In this document: positions 1-6,582 of the stretch, one piece after another
How positions within the stretch are numbered: position 1 is the stretch's first letter
How the letters are laid out: each line of letters begins with the position of its first letter
DNA from: Pseudomonadota bacterium
Lineage (GTDB): Bacteria > Pseudomonadota > Gammaproteobacteria > Burkholderiales > Burkholderiaceae
DNA length: 12,279 nucleotides
NCBI GenBank assembly: GCA_023441105.1
Contig: JAEZQX010000430.1
Span: forward strand, 1 to 12,279
Direction of reading: 5' to 3'
Made by a program: the position numbers and the translations under genes
Notes under the pieces: model-generated
What the model saw: the letters and a program-made list of their open reading frames with translations, nothing else
The model's database searches: none
Told to the model about the DNA's origin: nothing

Positions 1-20
1 CCTGAAGAGAGGGCCTGAGC

Positions 21-1025
21 ATGAACGGCACCGATATCGTCCTGGACGTGCAGGGCCTGACCGTCGACATCGCCACGCCACGCGGCCCGCTGCACGCGGT
101 GCGCGACGTGTCCTTCCAGGTCCGGCGCGGTGAAACGCTGTGCCTGGTCGGGGAATCGGGCTGCGGCAAGTCGATGACCTCGCTGGCCATCATGGGGCTG
201 CTGCCCAAAGCGGCGACGCGTCGCGCCCGGCGGCTGACGTTCCTCGGGGAGGACCTCGCCGCGGCCAGCGACCGGCGGGTGAACGCGTTGCGCGGCAGCC
301 GGATGGCGATGATCTTCCAGGAACCGATGACCGCCCTCAACCCGGCCTACACCATCGGCAACCAGCTGATGGAGCCGTACCTGCACCACCGCCGCAGCTC
401 CGCGGACGAGGCCCGCAGCCGCGCCATCGACCTGCTGGAGAAGGTCGGCATCGCCTCGGCCGCACAGCGCCTGGGCCAGTATCCGCACCAGCTGTCGGGC
501 GGCCTGCGGCAGCGGGTGATGATCGCGATGGCGCTGATGTGCGGTCCGGAGCTGCTGATCGCCGACGAGCCGAGCACCGCGCTCGACGTCACCATCCAGG
601 CGCAGATCCTGCGGCTGCTGGCGCAGCTGCAGCGCGAATTGGGGATCGCCATGGTGCTGATCACGCACGATCTCGGGGTCGTCGCGCGCATCGCCGACCG
701 GGTCGCCGTGATGTACGCCGGCGAGATCGTCGAACACGGCATGGCCGGCGAGATCTTCGCCACGCCCCATCATCCCTACACCCGCGGGCTGCTGGACTGC
801 ATCCCGGTGCCCGGACGCACCCCGCCCGGCGGCCGGCTCGGCACGATCAAGGGGGTCGTGCCGTCCCTGGTGGGCGACCTGCAGGGCTGCGCGTTCCGCG
901 ATCGCTGCAGCCACGCGCAGCCGGCGTGCGCGCAGACGGTGCCGGTCCTCGGCTCGGCCGGCGGCCAGCGCTGGCGCTGCATCCTCGAGGCGCTGCCGCC
1001 GGCCGTGGCCGCCCAACCCGCATGA
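21..1025 (+). CDS. Di/oligopeptide-type ABC transporter ATP-binding subunit (DppD/OppD-like)
   Basis: This is the first of two ATPase subunits of a peptide-type (nickel/peptide family) ABC importer; it hydrolyses ATP at the inner face of the membrane. All nucleotide-binding motifs are visible in the 334 residues: Walker A GESGCGKS at 44-51, Q-loop Gln100 in IFQEP, signature LSGGLRQR at 158-165, Walker B ELLIADEP at 177-184, D-loop at 186-189, and switch His216 in ITHD. The C-terminal extension has the oligo_HPY (PF08352) pattern, with four cysteines in GCAFRDRC...AC...RC; in some Dpp ATPases such cysteines hold an iron-sulfur cluster. The ATG follows the purine-rich AGAGAGGG at positions 6-13, a good ribosome site. 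Two TGA codons just upstream (3-5 and 16-18) suggest that a permease gene ends there. The substrate cannot be read from the ATPase; di/oligopeptide is inferred from family and from the hydrolase genes downstream. Confidence 0.95.
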   Translation: MNGTDIVLDVQGLTVDIATPRGPLHAVRDVSFQVRRGETLCLVGESGCGKSMTSLAIMGLLPKAATRRARRLTFLGEDLAAASDRRVNALRGSRMAMIFQEPMTALNPAYTIGNQLMEPYLHHRRSSADEARSRAIDLLEKVGIASAAQRLGQYPHQLSGGLRQRVMIAMALMCGPELLIADEPSTALDVTIQAQILRLLAQLQRELGIAMVLITHDLGVVARIADRVAVMYAGEIVEHGMAGEIFATPHHPYTRGLLDCIPVPGRTPPGGRLGTIKGVVPSLVGDLQGCAFRDRCSHAQPACAQTVPVLGSAGGQRWRCILEALPPAVAAQPA

Positions 1026-1990
1026 TCCGCGCGTCCGGGGTGACCCGCACCTTCACCATCGCCGGCGGCTTCCTCAAGCCGCGGCGCCTGCTGCATGCCG
1101 TCAACGGCGTCGACCTCGCCATCGAGCGCGGCGAGGTCCTCGGCATCGTCGGCGAATCCGGCTGCGGCAAGTCGACGCTGGCGCGGATGCTGCTCGGCCT
1201 GATTCCCGCCACCAGCGGCCGGATCACGATCGACGGCGAGGACATCGCGCGGCTGAGCCGGCTCAAGCTGGCGCGGCGCCTGCAGCCGGTGTTCCAGGAC
1301 CCCTACTCGTCGCTCAATCCACGCCGCACCATCGCCGCCATCGTGGCCCTGCCGCTGGAGGTCCACGGCATCGGCACGCCGCTCGAGCGGCGGCGCAAGG
1401 CGATCGACATGCTGGAGCGCGTCGGGCTGCCCGCGCGCTACGCCGGCAGCCCCCCGGGCCAGTTGTCGGGCGGCCAGCGTCAGCGGGTGGCGATCGCCCG
1501 GGCACTGGTCATGCAGCCGGAGGTGGTCGTCTGCGACGAGCCGACCTCGGCGCTCGACGTGTCGGTGCAGGCGCAGATCCTCAACCTGTTGCTGGACCTG
1601 CGGCGCGAGTTCGACCTGACCTATGTCTTCATCAGCCACAACCTGGCGGTGATCGAGCATGTCGCCACTCGCGTGGCGGTGATGTATCTCGGCAAGGTGG
1701 TCGAACAGGCGGACACCGCCAGCCTGTTCCGCCATCCCCGGCATCCCTACACGCGGGCGCTGCTGGCATCGGTGCTGACGCCGGAACCAGGCCTGGGCCT
1801 GCCGGAGACCGGTCTCGGGCTGGCCTTCCCGGACCCGATCAATCCGCCCGCCGGCTGCACCTTCCATCCGCGCTGTCCGCAGCGCATGGCACACTGCAGC
1901 GTGCAGGTGCCGACGGCGCTGACGGACGCCGCCGGACTGGTCGCATGCCACCTCTATCCCGCAGCGCCAACCACCCCCGTCCCTTCCTGA
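1022..1990 (+). CDS. Di/oligopeptide-type ABC transporter ATP-binding subunit (DppF/OppF-like)
   Basis: This is the second ATPase subunit and the likely heterodimer partner of the preceding gene. The ATG at 1022 overlaps the upstream stop as ATGA, so the two are probably translationally coupled; an in-frame open stretch extends further upstream but reads through the first ATPase gene and shows no homologous content. The 322 residues show Walker A GESGCGKS at 44-51, Q-loop Gln92 in VFQDPYSSLNP, the canonical signature LSGGQRQR at 148-155, Walker B EVVVCDEP at 167-174, D-loop SALD at 176-179, and switch His206 in ISHN. The FQDPYSSLNPR stretch is typical of DppF/OppF. A four-cysteine oligo_HPY tail (GCTFHPRC, HC, AC) closes the protein. 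The partner permeases and the binding protein are not in the window and presumably lie upstream. Confidence 0.95.
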   Translation: MIRASGVTRTFTIAGGFLKPRRLLHAVNGVDLAIERGEVLGIVGESGCGKSTLARMLLGLIPATSGRITIDGEDIARLSRLKLARRLQPVFQDPYSSLNPRRTIAAIVALPLEVHGIGTPLERRRKAIDMLERVGLPARYAGSPPGQLSGGQRQRVAIARALVMQPEVVVCDEPTSALDVSVQAQILNLLLDLRREFDLTYVFISHNLAVIEHVATRVAVMYLGKVVEQADTASLFRHPRHPYTRALLASVLTPEPGLGLPETGLGLAFPDPINPPAGCTFHPRCPQRMAHCSVQVPTALTDAAGLVACHLYPAAPTTPVPS

Positions 1991-2007
1991 ACCATCCGGA
2001 CTTCGCC

Positions 2008-3435
2008 ATGACCCGCCCCCAAGCCCTCGACCTCGCCGGCCGGCAATTCGATTCCGGCGCCTTCCGCGACATCCTTGCCCGCCGCGTCGCCATCCCGACC
2101 GAGAGCCAGAATCCCGAGCGCGCGCCGGTGCTCGCCCGCTACCTCGCCGAGGAAATGCAGCCGGCGTTCGAAGCCATGGGCTTCACCTGCCGCACGCTGA
2201 CCCACGGCAAGGCGCGCGCGCCGTTCCTGTTTGCCGAGCGCATCGAGGATCCGGCGCTGCCCACGGTGTTCGGCTACGGCCACGGCGACGTCATCCGCGG
2301 TCTCGAGCCGGAGTGGAAGGAAGGCCTTTCACCGTGGCAGCTGACCGAGACGGATGGCCGCTGGTACGGCCGCGGCATCGCCGACAACAAGGGCCAGCAC
2401 TCCGTCAACATGCAGGCGCTGGCCAACGTCCTCGAGGCGCGCGGCCGGCTCGGTTTCAACGCCAAATACCTGATCGAGATGGGCGAGGAAACCGGCTCGC
2501 CGGGACTGGCGCAACTGTGCGAAGCCAACCGGGAACTGTTCGCCGCCGACCTCCTGGTGGCCTCCGACGGGCCACGGCTGCGGGCGGAGCGGCCCACCAT
2601 CTTCCTCGGCTCGCGCGGCAGCATCAACTTCGACCTGACGATCGAATCGCGCAAGGGCGGCCACCACTCCGGCAACTGGGGCGGCCTGATCTCCAACCCC
2701 GGCATCCAGCTCGCCCATGCCATCGCCAGCATCGTGTCGCCGACCGGCCAGATCCGCATCCCGGAATGGGTGCCGGCGTCGCTGCCGGAGTCGGTGCGCC
2801 GAGCCCTGGCGGATTGCGAGGTGGACGGTGGCGCCGACGGTCCGGTCATCGAACCCTGGTGGGGCGAACCCGGCCTGTCGCCAGCGGAGCGGGTCTTCGG
2901 CTGGTGCTCGTTCGAGGTGCTGGCATTCAAGACCGGCAATCCCGAGACGCCGGTGAATGCCATCCCGCCGCGCGCCTGGGCCCGCTGCCAGCTGCGGTTC
3001 GTGGTCGGTCCCGATCCGGCCGGCTTCCTGCCCGCCCTGCGCCGCCACCTGGATCGCCAGGGATTCCCGATGGTCGGCATCGCCACGACGCGCGAGGAGA
3101 TGTTCCATGCCACCCGCATCGATCCCGAGGACCCCTGGGTGCAATGGGCTGCCGCATCCCTGCAGGCGACCAGCGGCAAGAAGCCGGCGATCCTGCCCAA
3201 CCTCGGCGGCTCGCTGCCCAACGACATCTTCACCGACATCCTCGGCCTCAAGACGATCTGGGTGCCGCACTCCTACCCCGGCTGCTCGCAGCATGCGCCC
3301 AACGAGCACCTGCCGCCGGAGGTCCTGCGCGAAGGCCTGCAAGTCATGACCGGCCTCTACTGGGATCTCGGCAGCGGCGAGACGCCCGCCCGGAAGCAGG
3401 CCGGCCCAGCCGCCGCCGGTCACGCGGTCGCCTGA
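2008..3435 (+). CDS. M20 family metallopeptidase (ArgE/DapE/ACY1/CPG2-type)
   Basis: This is a cytoplasmic zinc-dependent amide/peptide hydrolase of the M20 family, 475 residues from the chosen start. The metal site can be followed: His92 in GYGHGDV, the bridging Asp126 in GRGIADNKGQ, Glu160-Glu161 (general base and ligand) in EMGEETGS, Asp187 in ASDGP, and the final His in SQHAPNEH near the C terminus. The dimerisation ('lid') domain lies between, with its HHSGNWGG motif around 230. I chose the ATG at 2008 because it lies 17 nt after the stop of the upstream ATPase and MTRPQ... leads straight into the helix where M20 proteins usually begin. The alternative ATG at 1945 would add 21 proline-rich residues that overlap the ATPase gene. 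Neither start has a strong ribosome site. The operon position suggests that it cleaves what the transporter imports. The exact substrate (dipeptide or N-acyl amino acid) is unknown. Confidence 0.9.
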   Translation: MTRPQALDLAGRQFDSGAFRDILARRVAIPTESQNPERAPVLARYLAEEMQPAFEAMGFTCRTLTHGKARAPFLFAERIEDPALPTVFGYGHGDVIRGLEPEWKEGLSPWQLTETDGRWYGRGIADNKGQHSVNMQALANVLEARGRLGFNAKYLIEMGEETGSPGLAQLCEANRELFAADLLVASDGPRLRAERPTIFLGSRGSINFDLTIESRKGGHHSGNWGGLISNPGIQLAHAIASIVSPTGQIRIPEWVPASLPESVRRALADCEVDGGADGPVIEPWWGEPGLSPAERVFGWCSFEVLAFKTGNPETPVNAIPPRAWARCQLRFVVGPDPAGFLPALRRHLDRQGFPMVGIATTREEMFHATRIDPEDPWVQWAAASLQATSGKKPAILPNLGGSLPNDIFTDILGLKTIWVPHSYPGCSQHAPNEHLPPEVLREGLQVMTGLYWDLGSGETPARKQAGPAAAGHAVA

Positions 3436-3437
3436 TC

Positions 3438-4640
3438 ATGAGCCAGCGCTATTCGTGCTTCTGCCAGCTGGCGGACCTTGCCGACGCCACCGGCTACCTC
3501 ACCGATATCCGCCATCGGCTGCACCAGGCCCCGGAGCTGTCCTTCCATGAAGAACGGACGGCGGCATTCGTCGCCGAGCGGCTGCTCGAATGGGGCTACC
3601 GGGTGGAGCGCAACATCGGCGGCCACGGCGTGGTCGGCACGCTGACGGCCGGCGACGGCAAGCGCAAGGTCAGCGTTCGCGCCGACATGGACGCGCTGCC
3701 GATCGACGAGGAGACCGGCCTGCCCTATGCCAGCCGCCATGCCGGCGTGATGCACGCCTGCGGCCATGACGGCCACACCACGATGCTGCTCGGCGCGGCC
3801 CGCCGGCTCGCGCAGACCCGCAACTTCTCCGGCACCGTCAACCTGGTGTTCCAGCCGGCCGAGGAAGCGGGCAAGGACAGCGGCGCGCAGCGGATGATCG
3901 CCGACGGCTTGTTCGATCGTTTTCCCTGCGATGCGATCTTCGGCCTGCACAACCATCCCGGCTACCCGGTCGGCACGTTCATGTTCGGCAGCGGACCCTT
4001 CATGTCGGCGTCGGACCGGGTCTTCATCCGCATCCAGGGCCGTGGCGGTCACGCCGCGCGCCCCCACCTGGCGGTCGACCCGATCCTGATCGCCGGCAGC
4101 CTGGTGATGGCCCTGCAGAGCGTCGTGTCGCGCAACATCGATCCGACGCAGACCGCCATCGTCACCATCGGCACCCTCAATGCCGGCATCGCCACCAACG
4201 TCATCCCGGAGAGCGCGTCGCTCGGCCTCAGCGTGCGCTCCTTCAGCCCCGAGGTGCGCGACCAGCTGCAGCAGCGGATCACCGAGCTCGTCACCCATCA
4301 CGTCCACGGCTACGGCGGTGCGGTCGAGATCGACTACGAGCGCGGCTATCCCGTCGTCGTCAACAGCGCGCCGGAAACGGAGTTCGCCCGCCAGGTCGCC
4401 GAGGAACTGGTGGGGCCGCAACGGGTCATCGCCCCGTTCGGCCCGGTCACCGGCAGCGAAGACTTCGCCTATTACCTGGAGCACCGTCCCGGCTGCTTCC
4501 TGCGGCTGGGCAACGGCGAGGCCGCGCCGATGCTGCACAACGCCCGCTACGATTTCGCCGATGCCAACCTCCCGGTGGGCGCGGCCTACTGGACGCGACT
4601 GGTGGAGCGGTTCCTGTCGCAGGATGAAGCCGTCGCCTGA
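3438..4640 (+). CDS. M20D-type amidohydrolase (hippurate hydrolase/aminoacylase-like)
   Basis: This 400-residue metallohydrolase belongs to the amidohydrolase branch of M20 (M20D; HipO, IAA-amino acid hydrolases, aminoacylases) and so differs from the M20 gene before it. Markers are LHQAPELSFHE at 28-38, VRADMDALPI at 80-89, the metal-binding MHACGHDGH at 105-113 (Cys108, His110), FQPAEE at 138-143 (Glu142/143), GLHNHP around 169-174, GRGGHAARPH in the dimerisation domain, and the C-terminal SEDFAYYL and LHNARYDFAD, whose His is the last metal ligand. The ATG is 2 nt after the upstream stop (TGATCATG), so expression is coupled. Family members release an amino acid from an N-acyl or N-aroyl conjugate. 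The first 19 residues, with two Cys, lie before the usual start of homology; no better ATG was seen. Confidence 0.92.
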   Translation: MSQRYSCFCQLADLADATGYLTDIRHRLHQAPELSFHEERTAAFVAERLLEWGYRVERNIGGHGVVGTLTAGDGKRKVSVRADMDALPIDEETGLPYASRHAGVMHACGHDGHTTMLLGAARRLAQTRNFSGTVNLVFQPAEEAGKDSGAQRMIADGLFDRFPCDAIFGLHNHPGYPVGTFMFGSGPFMSASDRVFIRIQGRGGHAARPHLAVDPILIAGSLVMALQSVVSRNIDPTQTAIVTIGTLNAGIATNVIPESASLGLSVRSFSPEVRDQLQQRITELVTHHVHGYGGAVEIDYERGYPVVVNSAPETEFARQVAEELVGPQRVIAPFGPVTGSEDFAYYLEHRPGCFLRLGNGEAAPMLHNARYDFADANLPVGAAYWTRLVERFLSQDEAVA

Positions 4641-5997
4641 ACCGGACCCGGCCCCGGTTGCCGCAGCACTTCCGGCTCCAGCAGCGCCACCGGTCCCCGC
4701 CCCGGTCATCGTCGTGGTCGGCGGCGGCCCCGCCGGACTGATGGCGGCGCAGACCTGCGTCGAACGAGGCGCGCGGGTGACGCTGTGCGATGCGATGCCG
4801 TCGGTGGGCCGCAAGCTGCTTCTCGCCGGCAAGGGGGGCCTCAACCTGACCCACAGCGAAGCGGCCGACGCCTTCGCATCGCGCTACGGCGACCGACGGG
4901 AGCGACTGCTGCCGATGATCGAGGCATTCGGCCCGGCGGCCTTGCGCGCCTGGGCAGCGAACCTCGGCATCGACACCTTCGTGGGCAGCTCGGGCCGCGT
5001 CTTCCCCCGCGAGATGAAGGCGGCGCCGCTGCTGCGCGCCTGGCTCAGGCGGCTGCGGGAGGCGGGCGTGGTGTTCCACAGTCGATGCCGATGGCTGGGG
5101 AGCATCGAGCAGCCGGCCCACGGCGCGCCGGGCCGGCTGCGCATCGGCTTCGTCCGCCAGGCAGGCGTTGCCGACGGCGGGGCGCAGGCAGACAGCGTGC
5201 CGGTGTTCGAGGCCGACGCGGTCATCCTCGCCCTCGGCGGCGGCAGCTGGCCCCGGCTCGGCTCCGATGGTGCCTGGGTTTCGTGGCTGGACGGGCGCGG
5301 CGTCCCGGTCGCGCCGCTGGCCCCGGCCAATTGCGGGTTCGACTGCGGCTGGGGCGAGCATTTCGCCAGCCGCTGGGCCGGCGCGCCGATGAAGTCGGTG
5401 GCGCTCGCATTGGCAGGCGGCGACGGCAGCGGCAAGGAGGACGAGACGGCAACCGCGGGGATGGTGCGAGGAGAGTTCGTCATCACCGCCACCGGCGTGG
5501 AAGGCAGCCTCGTCTATCGGGTGGCGGGGCCGGCCCGCGACCGCATCGCCGCCGCCGGCAGGGCAAGCCTCCTCGTCGATCTCCTGCCTGACCGTCGCCG
5601 GGATTGGCTCCGATCGCGGCTCGAGCGGCCGCGCGGCGGCCTGTCCCTGGCCAACCACCTGCGGCGCGCGATCGGCCTCGACGGCGTCAAGGCGGCCTTG
5701 CTGCGCGAATGCCTGCCCCATGCCGGCAGCGCATCGCCGCAGGAACTGGCCAGCGCGATCAAGCGGCTGCCGGTGCCGCTGCTCGCGCCCCGCCCTCTCG
5801 CCGAAGCGATCAGCACCGCCGGCGGCGTGCAGTTCGAGGCACTCGACCATCGGCTGATGTGCCGATCGCTGCCCGGTGTCTTCTGCGCCGGCGAAATGCT
5901 GGATTGGGAAGCACCCACCGGCGGCTACCTGCTGACCGCGTGCTTCGCCACCGGCCGCGCCGCGGCCCTCGGCGCCCTCGCCTGGAAATCGGGGTAA
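4624..5997 (+). CDS. FAD-dependent oxidoreductase, HI0933/YhiN-like (TIGR03862-type flavoprotein)
   Basis: This is a 457-residue flavoprotein of the HI0933-like/BaiN group. The dinucleotide-binding motif VVVGGGPAGLMAA begins at residue 30. It is followed by the family stretch VGRKLLLAGKGGLNLTHSE, SGRVFPREMKA, and the C-terminal GVFCAGEMLDWEAPTGGY with its FAD-contacting Gly-Gly-Tyr end, which is characteristic of the TIGR03862 subgroup. The physiological reaction is unknown for this subgroup. The ATG at 4624 overlaps the previous gene by 17 nt, which implies coupling; no other ATG stands before the FAD motif. This start gives an unusual tail of about 27 residues rich in Pro and Ala before the first beta strand. 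The TAA stop lies inside a copy of a 19-nt repeat that recurs just downstream, so the extreme C terminus (Lys-Ser-Gly) may have been altered by that repeat. Confidence 0.9.
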   Translation: MKPSPEPDPAPVAAALPAPAAPPVPAPVIVVVGGGPAGLMAAQTCVERGARVTLCDAMPSVGRKLLLAGKGGLNLTHSEAADAFASRYGDRRERLLPMIEAFGPAALRAWAANLGIDTFVGSSGRVFPREMKAAPLLRAWLRRLREAGVVFHSRCRWLGSIEQPAHGAPGRLRIGFVRQAGVADGGAQADSVPVFEADAVILALGGGSWPRLGSDGAWVSWLDGRGVPVAPLAPANCGFDCGWGEHFASRWAGAPMKSVALALAGGDGSGKEDETATAGMVRGEFVITATGVEGSLVYRVAGPARDRIAAAGRASLLVDLLPDRRRDWLRSRLERPRGGLSLANHLRRAIGLDGVKAALLRECLPHAGSASPQELASAIKRLPVPLLAPRPLAEAISTAGGVQFEALDHRLMCRSLPGVFCAGEMLDWEAPTGGYLLTACFATGRAAALGALAWKSG

Positions 5998-6042
5998 GAG
6001 CGAATTTGACTGGGTCCGGAAACCGGGGTCAGAGCGAATTTG
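5990..6042. repeat. Direct pair of a 19-nt 'GGGGTCAGAGCGAATTTG'-type repeat
   Basis: CGGGGTAAGAGCGAATTTG at 5990-6008 and CGGGGTCAGAGCGAATTTG at 6024-6042 differ at one base (A against C) and start 34 nt apart. The pair straddles the end of the flavoprotein gene: the single difference makes the TAA stop at 5995-5997. Sequences of this GGGGTCAGAG kind are often seen next to genes for REP-associated (Y1-type) transposases in proteobacteria; that is from memory of the family, not a search. No transposase gene is present here, so these would be orphan or remnant copies. Confidence 0.7.
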
Positions 6043-6070
6043 CAGTCCGTCTGAGCCGAGCCGAGGCGAA

Positions 6071-6137
6071 CCCGCGCGCGGGACTGTTTCAAGCGCGGGC
6101 GTTCTTGACCTTCGTGCGCCCAAGTTCCCGCCCGCGC
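6071..6137. repeat. Palindrome plus compound inverted repeat (possible REP-like element)
   Basis: CCCGCGCGCGGG at 6071-6082 is a perfect 12-nt palindrome. Just after it, GCGCGGGCG (6093-6101) pairs perfectly with CGCCCGCGC (6129-6137), and inside that stem CTTG (6104-6107) can pair with CAAG (6121-6124). No T-run follows, so it is not a standard terminator. It could be a REP-type palindrome linked to the nearby 19-nt repeats, or a structure at the 3' end of the operon mRNA. Confidence 0.5.
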
Positions 6138-6279
6138 GAAAGACTCCCCGCGCCGGTGATATTGCAGCGCAAACCGCGACGTTGTAACGACCCGTTTCCC
6201 CGCGCGCCCTCTCTAGGCCCGGCGCCCGGATTCTGTTGCCACCAAGCAACGAACTGGCTAGTCTTGTTGTTGCAATGCC

Positions 6280-6308
6280 TTGACACCGGCCGCACCTCCG
6301 TTCATAAC
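6280..6308 (+). promoter_or_regulatory. Candidate sigma-70 promoter
   Basis: A perfect -35 box TTGACA (6280-6285) is followed, after the optimal 17-nt spacer, by CATAAC (6303-6308), which matches the -10 consensus at four of six positions. Transcription would start near the A at 6315. It lies in an intergenic stretch that is locally less GC-rich than its surroundings and points at a 10-bp inverted repeat and an intrinsic terminator. It would drive either a short RNA ending at the terminator or read-through into the FMN reductase gene. Confidence 0.45.
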
Positions 6309-6314
6309 CGCCGG

Positions 6315-6456
6315 ATGTCGCGGCTGCCTGTCCTCAACGCCGCCGCAATCGCAACATTCATTCCGGGGCGGCGTTGCAAAGGTTGTAGCCGGTCCGATCT
6401 CTCTATCCTGAGTTTCTTTTGATGGGGCTCGCCGCTGCGGCAGCCCCTCTTTTTTT
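6315..6456 (+). ncRNA. Candidate small RNA or attenuator-like leader
   Basis: The interval from the predicted start near 6315 to the terminator T-run would give an RNA of about 140 nt. It contains a perfect 10-bp stem, CAACGCCGCC (6335-6344) with GGCGGCGTTG (6367-6376) around a 22-nt loop, then a pyrimidine-rich single-stranded stretch (about 6391-6420), then the terminator hairpin. I recognise no known RNA family. A second reading is possible: an ATG at 6315 opens a 35-codon frame that stops with TGA at 6420-6422, right before the terminator, and its peptide ends FF and includes CKGC. It lacks a ribosome site, so the frame could only be used leaderless. The call is inferred from promoter, stem and terminator together. 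Confidence 0.35.
6424..6456 (+). terminator. Rho-independent terminator
   Basis: GGGGCT (6424-6429) pairs with AGCCCC (6442-6447). The inner GCCG/CGGC pairs extend the stem past a single bulged C to a 3-nt loop. The hairpin is followed by TCT and a run of seven T (6450-6456). It lies 427 nt beyond the upstream operon and 127 nt before the next gene, so it most likely ends a separate short transcript rather than the operon mRNA. Confidence 0.85.
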
Positions 6457-6526
6457 GCCTGCTGCCTGCCGCGCCTGCCGCGTGCAGGCCCGGTGCTTGC
6501 CTGATTCCCCTGTCCCGGCTGAACGT

Positions 6527-6549
6527 GAGCCCTGGCAGTTGCCGGGCTC
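6527..6549 (+). promoter_or_regulatory. Hairpin in the 5' region of the FMN reductase gene
   Basis: GAGCCC (6527-6532) pairs with GGGCTC (6544-6549), and past a bulged T, GGCA pairs with TGCC, giving a compact stem of about ten base pairs. No T-run follows. It sits 33 nt before the start codon and could shape the mRNA leader or act as an operator-like site; nothing in the sequence decides between these. Confidence 0.4.
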
Positions 6550-6569
6550 CGTCCTGTCCGTCGTCGTAC

Positions 6570-6574
6570 AGGGG
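6570..6574 (+). promoter_or_regulatory. Ribosome binding site of the FMN reductase gene, partly in a hairpin
   Basis: AGGGG lies 8 nt before the ATG at 6583 and fixes that start. Its first part is also the 3' arm of a short stem, CCTGT (6553-6557) with ACAGG (6568-6572), so access to the site could be modulated by folding. The stem is only 5 bp, so the regulatory reading is weak. Confidence 0.7.
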
Positions 6575-6582
6575 AACCTAGC

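Larger units (their letters stand above)
5998..6582. other. Intergenic region with repeats, inverted repeats and a terminator; no convincing protein gene
   Basis: This 585-nt gap separates the peptide-hydrolase operon from the FMN reductase gene. From left to right it holds the second 19-nt repeat (6024-6042), a palindrome CCCGCGCGCGGG (6071-6082), a compound inverted repeat (6093-6137), a small inverted repeat GTTGC/GCAAC (6235-6250), a candidate promoter (6280-6308), a perfect 10-bp inverted repeat (6335-6376), an intrinsic terminator (6424-6456), and short hairpins in front of the next gene (6473-6489, 6527-6549, 6553-6572). Long open frames cross parts of it on both strands, but they carry no recognisable domain and are the usual product of high GC content. 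Confidence 0.75.

Noticed and set aside
140..1021. The upstream in-frame extension of the second ATPase gene, giving a protein of about 616 residues
   Set aside because: The added part reads through the first ATPase gene in another frame and is Arg/Ala/Pro-rich with no domain. The ATG at 1022 gives a normal DppF/OppF length and a 4-nt ATGA overlap.
2313..3437. Long in-frame extension upstream of the M20D amidohydrolase
   Set aside because: It is a frame shadow of the first M20 gene. The true start is the ATG at 3438.
3420..6249. Long open frames on the - strand (474 and 600 codons)
   Set aside because: They are antisense to the M20D and flavoprotein genes, which have clear motifs, and their translations are Arg/Ala/Gly-rich without any recognisable domain. 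This is typical of high GC content.
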